From Citrobacter sp. JGM124 (lineage in GTDB: Bacteria; Pseudomonadota; Gammaproteobacteria; Enterobacterales; Enterobacteriaceae): a stretch of 64,000 bases of DNA. Both the position numbers and the translations under genes were made by a program. The DNA is taken from positions 39,525 through 103,524 of the forward strand of contig NZ_JAERJD010000012.1 in NCBI RefSeq assembly GCF_018257795.1. Reading direction: 5' to 3'. The notes beneath the pieces were generated by a model. The model made no database searches. It was not told the origin of the DNA and saw only the letters and a list, made by a program, of their open reading frames with translations. The number at the start of each line of letters is the position of its first letter. Position 1 is the stretch's first letter. Shown one piece after another: positions 30,024 through 39,476 of this stretch.

Positions 30024-30470
30024 TTATTTAAAATTGAAACTGTCTGGGTGATTATCCAGGCTACCTGTAAGTGCCGCAAACAAGATCGTTTTACCATCAA
30101 TCGATAAATTATCACTGATATTTAACCATGTCAGTTTCTGGTTAACGGCTTGTTCATCAAGCTCGGAGAATACTCCAGCCAGGCTTCTGGATTCAGGGGA
30201 GTAAAGCACGGCGATACTCTGGGCAGAACAGTCATGAGGCTTGCAGCTATTCAGTACCACGTATTTATGCCCGTCAATGACCACATCCTGATTTGGGCTC
30301 GTTGTTCCGCCCTGAGTCACCCACTCGGGTAATTTTTGGCTGCCGACCATGGTTTTAAAGGCGTCAGCCGTCGTTTTATCAGTAGCCAGACGACTGACAG
30401 TGAGCGGCTCTACAGCATGAGCGGACAGGACAGAACAAGAGAGGGCTAGTGCGATTAGTGCTCTTTTCAT
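30024..30470 (-). CDS. ivy: periplasmic lysozyme inhibitor, Ivy family
   Basis: 148 aa. Signal peptide MKRALIALALSCSVLSAHA, then a single Ivy domain with the inhibitory loop CKPHDC at about residues 77-82, whose two cysteines form the loop disulfide and whose His blocks the lysozyme active site. It protects the cell wall from C-type lysozyme in the periplasm. Slightly shorter than E. coli Ivy (157 aa). A GGAG site precedes the ATG. Confidence 0.93.
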   Translation of the reverse strand: MKRALIALALSCSVLSAHAVEPLTVSRLATDKTTADAFKTMVGSQKLPEWVTQGGTTSPNQDVVIDGHKYVVLNSCKPHDCSAQSIAVLYSPESRSLAGVFSELDEQAVNQKLTWLNISDNLSIDGKTILFAALTGSLDNHPDSFNFK

Positions 30471-30747
30471 GAATAAAACTCCTTTTGATACGAATAATTT
30501 TGCTATAGAGAACCAGAAGTTGTCGGCTCAATGCTTATATTCTAATCTATAAGGGTGGGAGGAGAGTATGCCCTTAATCTCTGATTCTGTCTGTAGAGAT
30601 GAACTCAGCCATCTGCCACTGTATGGAGAATGGCACCACAATCGGTTAAGTGCTGTTTGTAGAAGAACTTATATTCGTTTTGATATAAACATAAAAATAT
30701 TTATTTCATGATTTAATTTAAGTACATACGATAAACCAGGAGCCGAT

Positions 30748-31353
30748 ATGTCAGGTAATTTTGCTTCCCTTGCTAAAAAACGCAGAACTGTTTATACCCT
30801 TGGAAAAACCTTGCCAGTCAGTGATGATGCCGTAGTTGAAACCATTGAAGAGGCCATTCGACAGGCACCTTCTGCGTTTAACTCCCAGACCTCTCGCGCA
30901 CTGATTCTGCTGGGGAAAGAGCATGAAAAATTCTGGGAACTGACTCGTGAACAGCTGAGAAAGCTTGTTCCTGCAGACAAATTTCAGCCAACTTCAGATA
31001 AAATCGATGGTTTTGCCGCCGCTGCAGGTTCTGTGTTGTTTTTTGAAGATCAGGATGTGGTGAAAGGCCTGCAAGAGCAATTCCCTTTATATGCGGATAA
31101 CTTCCCAATTTGGTCAGAGCACAGCACCGGAATTGCTCAGTATGCGGTATGGGTGGCGCTGGCAGAGATTGGGATCGGTGCTAACTTACAGCACTACAAC
31201 CCACTGGTTGATGAAGATGTTAAAGCAACGTGGAATGTTCCGGCCAGCTGGAAACTGCGCGCTCAGTTGAACTTTGGCGCCATCCCAGTAGCGCATCAGG
31301 CTCCAGAAAAAGGCTTTATTGAAGACGACGCTCGTTTCATCGTCGCTAAGTAA
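30748..31353 (+). CDS. nitroreductase-family oxidoreductase (Frm2/YdgI-like)
   Basis: 201 aa. FMN-dependent nitroreductase fold: start KKRRTVYTLGKTLPVS with the FMN-binding arginines, AIRQAPSAFNSQTSR, and the helix WSEHSTGIAQYAVWVALAEIGIGANLQHYNP. The branch is that of yeast Frm2/Hbn1 and related bacterial proteins, small reductases linked to nitroaromatic or oxidative stress. CAGGAGC precedes the ATG. Single gene with its own terminator. Confidence 0.88.
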   Translation: MSGNFASLAKKRRTVYTLGKTLPVSDDAVVETIEEAIRQAPSAFNSQTSRALILLGKEHEKFWELTREQLRKLVPADKFQPTSDKIDGFAAAAGSVLFFEDQDVVKGLQEQFPLYADNFPIWSEHSTGIAQYAVWVALAEIGIGANLQHYNPLVDEDVKATWNVPASWKLRAQLNFGAIPVAHQAPEKGFIEDDARFIVAK

Positions 31354-31382
31354 CCCGCGTCCGGCAAGGCGTTACTTTACAG

Positions 31383-31414
31383 AGAGTGTGCCAGTTTTTC
31401 AGACACACTCTTTT
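31383..31414 (+). terminator. intrinsic terminator after nitroreductase gene
   Basis: Stem AGAGTGTG (31383-31390) with CACACTCT (31404-31411) and a T-rich end, 30 bp after the stop codon. Confidence 0.7.
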
Positions 31415-31726
31415 AAGTCTGAATCCCACCGTTTTTCCTGTCGTCCCTGAAGAGCGTATCTGCTATTTTTTAATAATATTTTCTGAATATAATCTATTTA
31501 TGACGTAGTGTCTTCTACTCTCATTCATTCCAGTAATAGTCTCAATACCATGATTAATAATGGAAAATAATATTTTCTTGTTTTGTGATAACGGGTGTTT
31601 TGCTTCAGATAGCTAAGACTGATGAAGAGAGAATAATTTTATTTTTTGTTTATTACGGATGAAATAAAATCAGAAAATAAATAATTATCAGAACGGTAAA
31701 AATACATTTACCGTTCCAGAAATTAG
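31415..31726. other. AT-rich region with a yjdM terminator-like hairpin
   Basis: About 310 bp without a gene. Near its right end the dyad AACGGTAAA/TTTACCGTT (31692-31700 with 31707-31715) lies just beyond the yjdM stop and could end that transcript on the - strand. Confidence 0.45.
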
Positions 31727-32062
31727 CTAGTTTTTCTTCACAAATTCAGATTTCAGTTTCATTGGGCCGAAACCATCAATTTTACAATCAATGTTATGAT
31801 CCCCTTCTACCAGGCGAATATTCTTAACCTTGGTGCCTATTTTCAGCATTGAAGAGCTGCCCTTAACTTTGAGATCTTTAACAACAGTGACGCTATCACC
31901 GTCTATAAGCAGATTACCGTTGGCGTCTTTGACGATGAGCTGGTCGTCTGCTTCACCTGCAGTAGCATCATTCCATTCATAAGCACATTCAGGGCAGATG
32001 TAGACACCATTATCTTCATAGGTGTACTCAGAATTGCATTTTGGGCAATGAGGTAATGGCAT
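31727..32062 (-). CDS. yjdM: zinc-ribbon protein YjdM (PhnA family)
   Basis: 111 aa. N-terminal zinc ribbon ([21 protein letters not shown], residues 6-26, two CPxC knuckles) and a C-terminal PhnA domain ([46 protein letters not shown]). Known as PhnA in E. coli but not required for phosphonate use; function unknown. In E. coli it also neighbours crfC and yjcZ. Confidence 0.95.
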   Translation of the reverse strand: MPLPHCPKCNSEYTYEDNGVYICPECAYEWNDATAGEADDQLIVKDANGNLLIDGDSVTVVKDLKVKGSSSMLKIGTKVKNIRLVEGDHNIDCKIDGFGPMKLKSEFVKKN

Positions 32063-32708
32063 TATCAGGTCCTCAATATAGGATAATGTTATGAAAACAA
32101 AAGATTAATAGGTTAATCTGAAAAATATCACGGGATTATACACTAAAACCCTATAGTTATCAGGATTATATAGTACAGACAGGAGAGGCTAAACCAGAGA
32201 GGAAAAGATTCTGGCCAAGTATGTGATTAAAATTTGAATTTAACTTAAAATCAGGGTGTTAAATATCACTGACAACAGGTAATTTAACGTAATGCTGGAA
32301 TAGTTCATAAAGCTATGGCTCTGTCCTGAAGCCTTATACTTGTTTTAAATGAAAAAAGTATTTGGTGCTGACACCTCCTGTCACTTATCAGAGGTATCGT
32401 TAGGTTTATTGATATATCGATGCGAGGGAAAGAGCCGATGAAAATGAAAGACGTAAAAATAGAAGTTACAGGCAGGCTGGGATCAATTGATTCCCCAAGC
32501 CCGCTCTTTCCTACAGCTTTGTATTGGATCCCTTACCCCATTGTTATAACCCTACCGTATTGGCAGAGTAATTTAGAAACAAGATTACTGCGTAGTGTAA
32601 TATTACGTAAAGAATTAACAAGTCATTAACAGTAACGAACGATACTTAATTATAAAAATAAAAGTACCAGCGTTAAAACTCGATTAATTTGAGTTAAGGG
32701 AATATTTT
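32063..32708. other. yjdM-crfC divergent intergenic region
   Basis: About 645 bp, AT-rich, holding the promoters of yjdM (-) and crfC (+). The only candidate gene is the doubtful 65-69 codon frame at 32420-32629. I see no tRNA, repeat or mobile element. Confidence 0.45.
32420..32629 (+). CDS. doubtful small ORF, unknown
   Basis: 69 codons (or 64 from the ATG at 32438, which has AGGGAAAGAG upstream). The product would be rich in Pro, Trp and Tyr in the middle (LYWIPYPIVITLPYWQ). I do not recognise it. A ribosome site and its position before crfC are the only support, so it may be accidental. Confidence 0.2.
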   Translation: MRGKEPMKMKDVKIEVTGRLGSIDSPSPLFPTALYWIPYPIVITLPYWQSNLETRLLRSVILRKELTSH

Positions 32709-35060
32709 ATGCACACGCAAACAATTTTTGAATTAAGCCAAGAAGTAGAGCGATTATTACAGCTCGCGTTGCAGAACCTGGATACGCTTAAAATAGCGCC
32801 ACTGGCATTGCAGAATGATAAAGACATCTCGTTGGCCACTTCTTTCCCCGCTTATCCGCTGAAGTTTAGTCCAGAAGGCATAGACATACAGATGGATATG
32901 CTAAAAAATGAACTAAGAAAAGTGACTCAGCATGAAATGGTTCTGGCTATTGTTGGGACCATGAAGGCTGGCAAATCAACAACCATCAATGCGATTATTG
33001 GCACCGAAGTGCTCCCCAATCGTAACCGTCCGATGACGGCGCTACCCACCTTGATTCGCCACACTCCTGGACAGCATGAACCCATACTGCACTTTCCCCA
33101 TGTGAAGCCGATTGAAGCATTAATGGGTCAACTGCAGCATAAATTATCAGAGATCGATCGGCAAAGTCTGGCACAGAAGTTAGAAATTGATCGGGATATG
33201 GAAGCGTTGCTCGACAGAATTGTGGAAGGAACCCGATTTGAAAATCACTATTTAGGTGCCCGGCCTATTTTTCACTGGTTAAAAAGTCTGAACGATTTAG
33301 TGCGTCTTGCTGGCGCACTGGATGTGCCATTCCCGTTCAAATCTTACGCTGTTATTGAGCACATTCCCTTTATTGAAGTGGAGTTTGTCCACCTTGCAGG
33401 GCTTAATAAGGGCTACGGCCAGCTAACCTTATTGGATACTCCCGGCCCGAATGAAGCGGGTCAGCCACACTTGAAAGATATGCTGAATGAGCAATTAGCT
33501 CAGGCATCAGCCGTACTGGCTATCATGGATTACACTCAGCTTAAATCCGTTTCGGATGAAGAGGTTCGGCAGGCGATTAAACGGGTATCAAAATCGATCC
33601 CACTTTATATTCTGGTCAATAAGTTTGATCAAAAAGATCGTAACAGTGACGATGAATCCCAGGTTAAAGCGATGGTCGCGGGCACGCTCATGAAAGGAGC
33701 CATTGACCCGGATCGCATCTTCCCCGTTTCCAGCATGTGGGGCTATCTGGCCAATCGGGCGCGTTATGAACTTAATAAACGGGGAGGGTTACCTTCTCCT
33801 GAGCATCATAGTTGGGTGCAAGACTTTGCAGAAGAAGCGCTTGGGCGGCGCTGGCGCCATGAAGATTTAGCTGATCTGGAGACGATTCGTCATGCGGCAG
33901 ATCTTTTATGGGAAGATTCTATGCTTGGAACACCTATAGAGAATATTCTCCATACGGCTCATGCTAATGCTGCTTATTATGCATTGCTCTCTGCGTGTAA
34001 TAAGCTGCTTGATTATGCTGAAGAGGCGGAAAGTTACTTACAGTTCCGCTCTCAAGGGTTACACGTCACCCTGGATCGTTTACAACAGAACATCGCGAGT
34101 CTGGAAAAAGACATGCTGTTACTACAAGAAACGGAACTGGAGCTGAAGGTAAACATTCGGCAAAAAATATCCGCGGAACTGGACGTGGTGAACGATTCTA
34201 TCCAGCATATTGAAACTCAGCTGCATAGTGCAATGAATGACTATTTTCGTGATGGCCGGCCTCCTGATGAAAGGCCACATGCTTCACAACACCTGATTTC
34301 AACGAAATTGGCAGATTTCACTCCGGGCAGTGAGAAAATTATTGTTGAAGATGAGGCCGAAGCCCGGATCTTACTGCATAAAATTCGTGCTTCCAGTGAG
34401 ATGCTGTTATTCACCGCTCAGGAAACGCTGATCACGAAATTGGGCGTTTCATTGACTCAACTGGAAATAGAGCTGACTTCCAGCCTGAAGGAAGCCTTAC
34501 AGCCTATTGAGCGGCGTGTCAGTAATGAACTGGAAGATTCTGGCATTCATATTCGGGTGCGATTACCCTCTTTTCAAACGAATCAACTCCATTTCAACAC
34601 ACATCATATTTTTACCAACGCGATAGAGCAGCAACAGATTTCCACTCCTCAGGGAGGCGTGCGTGAAATGTTCAGTCGCTGGCTGAATAATATTGACTGG
34701 CGGCCAGAAAACGATAATTCCACACAGAGTCGTTATTTAATTGATCTCAATAATTTAAAACAGAAGTTACATGAGCATATTACGACGTATATGGATAATA
34801 TTGGCTATGTTATCGGTTTGCATATTGATGCCTCGGTGACACAAAGTATGGACGCATTTATGCGTGATTTTTCTCATTCGCTGGATGGTATCCGTAGTAA
34901 TCTTTCCCAAAGTTTGATTGCCCGACAAAAAAATGAGATGTCACAGGCATCCTTACAAGTTCAGCTGAACCAGTTGATTAAAAAAATACATTATATTCAT
35001 GAGGATACATTATTATTGCGTCAAGATCTGCGCATGCATTCATTAGCGGAGAAGTCATGA
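32709..35060 (+). CDS. crfC: dynamin-like GTPase, clamp-binding protein CrfC
   Basis: 783 aa, somewhat longer than the E. coli protein. Dynamin-type G domain: P-loop GTMKAGKST near residue 83, the switch segment NRNRPMTALPTLIRHT, G3 LLDTPGPNEAG and G4 NKFDQKD. The rest is long helical, coiled-coil-like stalk. E. coli CrfC (YjdA) binds the DNA sliding clamp and keeps sister replication forks together. Here the N-terminus has QLALQN near residue 17, which resembles a clamp-binding motif only loosely. An ATGA overlap couples it to yjcZ, as in E. coli. Confidence 0.93.
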   Translation: MHTQTIFELSQEVERLLQLALQNLDTLKIAPLALQNDKDISLATSFPAYPLKFSPEGIDIQMDMLKNELRKVTQHEMVLAIVGTMKAGKSTTINAIIGTEVLPNRNRPMTALPTLIRHTPGQHEPILHFPHVKPIEALMGQLQHKLSEIDRQSLAQKLEIDRDMEALLDRIVEGTRFENHYLGARPIFHWLKSLNDLVRLAGALDVPFPFKSYAVIEHIPFIEVEFVHLAGLNKGYGQLTLLDTPGPNEAGQPHLKDMLNEQLAQASAVLAIMDYTQLKSVSDEEVRQAIKRVSKSIPLYILVNKFDQKDRNSDDESQVKAMVAGTLMKGAIDPDRIFPVSSMWGYLANRARYELNKRGGLPSPEHHSWVQDFAEEALGRRWRHEDLADLETIRHAADLLWEDSMLGTPIENILHTAHANAAYYALLSACNKLLDYAEEAESYLQFRSQGLHVTLDRLQQNIASLEKDMLLLQETELELKVNIRQKISAELDVVNDSIQHIETQLHSAMNDYFRDGRPPDERPHASQHLISTKLADFTPGSEKIIVEDEAEARILLHKIRASSEMLLFTAQETLITKLGVSLTQLEIELTSSLKEALQPIERRVSNELEDSGIHIRVRLPSFQTNQLHFNTHHIFTNAIEQQQISTPQGGVREMFSRWLNNIDWRPENDNSTQSRYLIDLNNLKQKLHEHITTYMDNIGYVIGLHIDASVTQSMDAFMRDFSHSLDGIRSNLSQSLIARQKNEMSQASLQVQLNQLIKKIHYIHEDTLLLRQDLRMHSLAEKS

Positions 35061-35938
35061 AGTATTCTGCCAGGAACGATCATGATGAGATTTTGAATTG
35101 CTGTAATGAAAAATTCATTGTTGATTTTGCCCTTGAAATTGGCGCAGTACGCCAGTCCTGGCATAGTCAACAAAGTAAGTCGTTTTATGAAAATCGACGT
35201 GAGCGGCTGATTGCCCAATACCATGATGTGCAACGTGGGTTAAACCTGGTATTCACACCTCACTCAATAACGGCAATGTCCTGGCTGGCTGAATTTATCA
35301 CTGTTCTGGAACCGGGCTATTTAGCAGCAAAGTTAGTTAGTGAGCGCTTAGTACAGCTTGAACAGAGTGTCAGTCAGGTGGGCTATGACAACGTTGATGA
35401 GTATTTACAGCGCGAGAAGCTCTATACACAGCTTGCTGCCCGAATGGAGCAAATTGCAAGCAGGCTACAAACCGTTGATCTGCTTGAATATGGCCGCGTG
35501 CATTATGAGCAAGTACTCAATCGCTGGAACGCTGGAAGTTACTTCTCATTTTCCCCAGTCGGACGCTGTTATGCTGCCCTCCAGGAACTCTATTGGGGCA
35601 AGTTTGGTGAAGCGATTATGTTCTGTGATAGTGCCCAGAAAAAAAGCCTGATTGATGAGGTGAGAACACGCGTTATTGATAAATTAGCTCATGAAGTCAA
35701 TGCGTCACCGAATACACGGCACTATTATCATCAATGGTTCACCGCACCGTTTTCCTCCGCTGTGCTTGAGAGTAAGGAAATACTCGCCTGGCTGGGGGAT
35801 ACCAGTCATGCTGACCTGCAACCAGTAAGCTACTCGGTGACTCAGACCTGGCGCGGTATTGTTCTGGGGATGCCACGAATTTGCTCGGCAGTGCGTCTAG
35901 GAGGAGCCCTCGTCGAGGAGATTTTTCTGCTGGACTGA
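35057..35938 (+). CDS. yjcZ: CrfC partner protein YjcZ
   Basis: 293 aa, close to E. coli YjcZ. Mostly helical and soluble (SWHSQQSKSFYENRRERLIAQ; VSERLVQLEQSVSQVGYDNVDEYLQ). It is always found behind crfC and was isolated in E. coli together with it; its biochemical role is not known. Overlaps crfC by 4 bp. Its last 42 bp overlap the end of the convergent hxlR-type gene. Confidence 0.92.
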   Translation: MKYSARNDHDEILNCCNEKFIVDFALEIGAVRQSWHSQQSKSFYENRRERLIAQYHDVQRGLNLVFTPHSITAMSWLAEFITVLEPGYLAAKLVSERLVQLEQSVSQVGYDNVDEYLQREKLYTQLAARMEQIASRLQTVDLLEYGRVHYEQVLNRWNAGSYFSFSPVGRCYAALQELYWGKFGEAIMFCDSAQKKSLIDEVRTRVIDKLAHEVNASPNTRHYYHQWFTAPFSSAVLESKEILAWLGDTSHADLQPVSYSVTQTWRGIVLGMPRICSAVRLGGALVEEIFLLD

Positions 35939-36316
35939 TTGCGCTGATGAAGAGGCTGACACCATCTCGTGAGTATGGGCATTCATCCAGTCTGCCAGTG
36001 AGTCCAGCGTGGGCTGTAGTGATTTTCCGAGCGCCGTTATCTGATATTCCACCCTGGGTGGTACCTCTGCAAAAACACGTCTAATTACCAAACCTCGTGC
36101 CTCAAACTGGCGCAACTGACGGGTGAGCTCCTTTTGTGTAATGGGATGCACCGCTTTTTGCAGCACACTGAAGCGTACAGGGCCATCAATGATGATCAAA
36201 CGATAGATAATTGGAATTGCCCATTTCCCAGCCACGACATTGACAAAGTTCACCATTGGGCAGGAGGTTCCAGCCTCTGGCAAGTTCAAAAAATTTTTTA
36301 CCACGTTAAGCCTCAT
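35897..36316 (-). CDS. HxlR-family transcriptional regulator
   Basis: 139 aa from the ATG at 36316; a TTG at 36355 would add 13 residues and neither start has a good ribosome site. The HxlR winged helix is clear: a conserved Cys-Pro (SCPM), GKWAIPIIYRLI, PITQKELTRQLRQFEARGLV and PPRVEYQITALGKSL. Members often sense electrophiles or hypochlorite through the N-terminal cysteine. It is divergent from the SDR at 36426 (109 bp), its probable target. Its 3' end overlaps yjcZ. Confidence 0.88.
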   Translation of the reverse strand: MRLNVVKNFLNLPEAGTSCPMVNFVNVVAGKWAIPIIYRLIIIDGPVRFSVLQKAVHPITQKELTRQLRQFEARGLVIRRVFAEVPPRVEYQITALGKSLQPTLDSLADWMNAHTHEMVSASSSAQSVQQKNLLDEGSS

Positions 36317-36425
36317 AAAACCGTAAGGCACACTTTTATGTGCTTTAGTATCCAATTGGTGCCTACTGTTAAAAAGATACTATAGCAGAAATAATAGCCT
36401 TACCAGTTAATCATGAGGCGAATGT

Positions 36426-37169
36426 ATGGGCAGATTAACGAATAAGTATGCATTAATTACCGGGGCAACTAGTGGAATTGGTCTTGAAACTGCACGGCAG
36501 TTTCTGGATGAAGGAGCAACCGTTGCGATTACGGGGAGGAACGAGCAGGCTCTGCTGGATGCCCAAAAAATGTTGGGTGATGTGCTGATTATCAAAAGTG
36601 ATGCCGCGAATATTGCCGGCCAACAACAAGTGGCGCTGGAGTTAGCCGCAGTCTGGCCACGACTTGATGTGTTGTATATCAATGCCGGGGATGTGACTCA
36701 TCACCCTGTAGAAGCGTGGGATGAGGCGGCTTATGATCGTCTGATGAATACCAACCTTAAAGGGCCTTTTTTCCTGATTCAGGCACTGCTCTCGCTACTA
36801 GCGAGCCCCTCTTCGGTGATCGTTTGTGGTTCCGTCAGTGCGCGTATTGGTTTGCCACAAACCAGCGTTTATGCCGCCAGTAAAGCCGGAATACTGTCGC
36901 TGGCACGCACCTTGTCAGGGGAGCTCCACCCGAGAGGTATCCGAGTTAATGGTCTCAGTCCTGGGCCAACAGAAACCCCGGCCTTGGGAAAGTTGGGCAA
37001 TGGCCCGGCAACGGATGCTTTGCGCAAGAGTATTCAGGAACTGGTTCCTATTGGTCGCCTCGGCACGGTGCTTGAACTGGCTAAGGCCGCTGTATTCCTG
37101 GCTTCTGATGAGTCTGCTTTTGTTGTGGGTACGGATCTGTTAGTGGATGGTGGCGTGGCTAATTTGTAA
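36426..37169 (+). CDS. short-chain dehydrogenase/reductase (classical SDR)
   Basis: 247 aa. Nucleotide site TGATSGIG (residues 13-20), NAG motif (YINAGD), catalytic Ser in CGSVSA and Tyr-Lys in YAASK, and the C-terminal FVVGTDLLVDGGV. NAD(P)H-dependent oxidoreductase of unknown substrate. The partner regulator of HxlR type suggests induction by reactive aldehydes or quinones (inference). An adjacent HxlR plus SDR pair is common in bacteria. Confidence 0.9.
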   Translation: MGRLTNKYALITGATSGIGLETARQFLDEGATVAITGRNEQALLDAQKMLGDVLIIKSDAANIAGQQQVALELAAVWPRLDVLYINAGDVTHHPVEAWDEAAYDRLMNTNLKGPFFLIQALLSLLASPSSVIVCGSVSARIGLPQTSVYAASKAGILSLARTLSGELHPRGIRVNGLSPGPTETPALGKLGNGPATDALRKSIQELVPIGRLGTVLELAKAAVFLASDESAFVVGTDLLVDGGVANL

Positions 37170-37318
37170 GGCAGATCCTTCTTAAAGGGGGCAGTTTGGA
37201 TATCGAAAACCATTGTGCGTTAAGGCTGTTTTTTAACCACTCAGGTGTGAAGAAACTGCTTTCTACAAGGTATTACTTATGGATCATCAAATGATCCTTT
37301 GTTATCTGGTCCTTGGAC

Positions 37319-37342
37319 AAAAGACGCACACAATGTGCGTCT
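37319..37342 (-). terminator. intrinsic terminator (- strand) of a lost gene
   Basis: Stem AGACGCACA/TGTGCGTCT (37322-37330 with 37334-37342). On the - strand it is followed by a TTTT run. It lies 24 bp beyond the stop of the orphan C-terminal coding fragment at 37366-37530, which fits the end of a former - strand gene. Confidence 0.65.
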
Positions 37343-37365
37343 CCATCCGGTTAGATCTCAGAGCT

Positions 37366-37530
37366 CTACTTTGACTCAGGGCCAATGCCCGTACCGGTGG
37401 GTTTAATTGATTTGGAATGAACCCATCCACTCACTGGCTCACCGTCCTTGTCAAAAAAGATAACAGATGAAAATCCCTTATATTCTGCATAACGATTCCC
37501 CCCGTAAAACTCACCAGAATGATTCTGAGG
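37366..37530 (-). pseudogene. C-terminal remnant of an unknown gene next to the T6SS island
   Basis: An open - strand segment of 54 codons has protein-like composition (GEFYGGNRYAEYKGF, VIFFDKDGEPVSGWVHSKSI) and ends in a stop followed by a terminator. No start codon with a ribosome site is present, and an in-frame stop lies just before it. It reads like the end of an SH3-like or immunity-type protein whose beginning was deleted when the PAAR region came in. I do not recognise the family. Confidence 0.45.
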
Positions 37531-37681
37531 CTAGGGCGTAAAAACGCGCTGAGGGCGTCTAAGATGGTTCGGGCAACGGATGTTATGTTCAATACGTGAT
37601 TTTTGTATATGCATGTTGCTCATGTGGTTATTGTTTGTAGAATAGCTGCTGCCATTATTTTTATAGCCAATATAGGGATTT

Positions 37682-38167
37682 ATGAAGCAATACACGAACG
37701 AACTCACTCCATCAGTGCTGGCATTATTCAAGGAGCCATTCAGCGCTGAGCAACTGTCAGGCGCTGACGAAGAACAACGCCAAATTTTCAAATCTCATGC
37801 TGAAGAAATGAAAGACCGTTCTTTAGTCGCAATCTGGCGATTTGCCACAGCGGGATCACTCACCCGCAATGGCGGGAAAATTGAGAAAGCCAGCGCCAGC
37901 GACTCATTTACGCTTGAGGACGGGAGTGAAGTGAATCGGGCAATGGTTGGTGATTACGTTGTCTATCCTGATGGAACACGCGCAAGGATCATCAACGGTT
38001 CTGGTTCAGCCAATACTAACGGGAGTGGCGTTTCTTTTGCCCTCGTCGGTAGCCAGCTTGATAACGGTGATGTGATTGTCAGTACCCCACAAGATTGTGC
38101 TCTCCTGTGTCAGCCAGGCAACAGCCCCGCAATGCCTGCCGATTTTCTCGCTCCAGTCGCGCTCTAA
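37682..38167 (+). CDS. PAAR-like domain protein (T6SS spike accessory)
   Basis: 161 aa. After a helical N-terminal part, residues from about 55 form a PAAR-like repeat: ATAGSLTRNGGKI, VGDYVVYPDGTRARIINGSG, ALVGSQLDNGDVIVSTPQ. PAAR proteins cap the VgrG spike of the type VI secretion system or bring cargo to it. An AGGGA site precedes the ATG. The next gene, 19 bp on, has its own PAAR-like N-terminus, so this protein may act as a loading partner. No vgrG or structural T6SS genes lie in the window. Confidence 0.78.
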   Translation: MKQYTNELTPSVLALFKEPFSAEQLSGADEEQRQIFKSHAEEMKDRSLVAIWRFATAGSLTRNGGKIEKASASDSFTLEDGSEVNRAMVGDYVVYPDGTRARIINGSGSANTNGSGVSFALVGSQLDNGDVIVSTPQDCALLCQPGNSPAMPADFLAPVAL

Positions 38168-38186
38168 AAAATAAGGAATTCAGAAA

Positions 38187-39476
38187 ATGGCTACAGGCTT
38201 CTGGGTCGTAAAAGGTGATAAGACAACATGCGGTGGTTCAGTACTGAGCGGGCACCCGAAAGGGAAAATGATTGGGCCGAATAATAACAGACAGGCAACG
38301 GTAGGCTGCCAGGTATCCTGTGGTCAGCATCCGGGAATTTACAGCGTGGCGGGGGGATATCCCGGCGAGATTATTCACGGGCAGTTAGCCGCCAGCACGA
38401 TATACAGCCGCTCTACCTGTCCATGTAAGGCTTTTTTCATTCCCACCCATACTTTTATGTCACATGGGCCTTATCAGGCACCTCAGAGAGCATCTGCCCC
38501 GGTTGAGCCAGAACAGCATGCTCAGGCTGCCAAAAAATCGAGTCTACCGCCTTATCTGACTGGCGAGAAAACTGAATCAGGATTTGTCCCCGACTACCCT
38601 GTTTTAAGAAATACGCAGGATTTTCCGGATGAAAATCTGCGGGGCATGCTGTCACGGAATAATCATGATGTGATGTTGCTCACCATTCCGGAAGCTTTTG
38701 AGGTGCTCCAGTCGTGGGGCTGGAATGACACAAAAACAGCCTGGGTGGAAACCACGCAGTCGGGTGTAGGGCAGGTTCTGGTTAACTATGGCGTGAACGG
38801 AAAGGATGTTGTGACCACGTCGATGATAATTTCGAAGCTGGGGAGTTTTGGGATAAAGGCGACGGTTTACATTAACCATAAAGGGACCGAGTTAATTAAG
38901 CTGACAGGGTATCCGGGAATTAGAAAAATATTAAACGCCCCTGTTTTTGCATTAAAAAATCCAAAGGTAGTCGATCTGGGGATCGGTAAATATGGTCTTG
39001 GGAAATCAATTATTGAAGGTGCCCGTTTAACTTTTTATGTGGCAGCGGCGTACAGGACGCTTGATTTTATTTTGAACGATGAAAATCATTTGGCTCAATT
39101 TATAGGTTCTCTGGCAACAGATGTGGTGAAAATAGGGATTGCGTCCGCTATTAGTTGGGGGGTGGGCACTATATCGTTAGCTCTTGTTTCTACGATATCT
39201 TCTCCACTAATCGTTGTTGTTGTTGCTGGAGTGATCGCTGCAATAGGTCTTAACTATTTGGATGATAAGTTTGGTGTGACAGACAAACTTATATCCTGCA
39301 TTGAGCAATCGCAGCAAGAGTTCGTTGAGAAAGCACGAGCGATGGAAAAAGGATTATGGGATCTGGGCGAAATGTATGCTGATGATATGTTAAAAAGAGG
39401 TGTCAAGGTGATTGAGTCAGAAGTTAGGCGATACATAAGAAGTGTGCTTGGCGATATTAACATGAGATTTCTTTAA
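38187..39476 (+). CDS. PAAR-domain T6SS effector with hydrophobic C-terminal toxin region
   Basis: 429 aa. Residues 1-95 form a PAAR-like domain rich in Gly, Cys and His (VVKGDKTTCGGSVLSGHPKG; CQVSCGQHPGIY; STCPCKAFF), followed by a Pro/Ala linker. The C-terminal half has adjacent hydrophobic helices at about residues 305-360 (IGIASAISWGVGTISLALVS, PLIVVVVAGVIAAIG) flanked by amphipathic stretches. That pattern fits a membrane-inserting or pore-forming toxin. The following gene, which overlaps by one base (TAATG), encodes a small membrane protein, the expected immunity partner. The effector role is inferred from architecture and context. Confidence 0.72.
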   Translation: MATGFWVVKGDKTTCGGSVLSGHPKGKMIGPNNNRQATVGCQVSCGQHPGIYSVAGGYPGEIIHGQLAASTIYSRSTCPCKAFFIPTHTFMSHGPYQAPQRASAPVEPEQHAQAAKKSSLPPYLTGEKTESGFVPDYPVLRNTQDFPDENLRGMLSRNNHDVMLLTIPEAFEVLQSWGWNDTKTAWVETTQSGVGQVLVNYGVNGKDVVTTSMIISKLGSFGIKATVYINHKGTELIKLTGYPGIRKILNAPVFALKNPKVVDLGIGKYGLGKSIIEGARLTFYVAAAYRTLDFILNDENHLAQFIGSLATDVVKIGIASAISWGVGTISLALVSTISSPLIVVVVAGVIAAIGLNYLDDKFGVTDKLISCIEQSQQEFVEKARAMEKGLWDLGEMYADDMLKRGVKVIESEVRRYIRSVLGDINMRFL

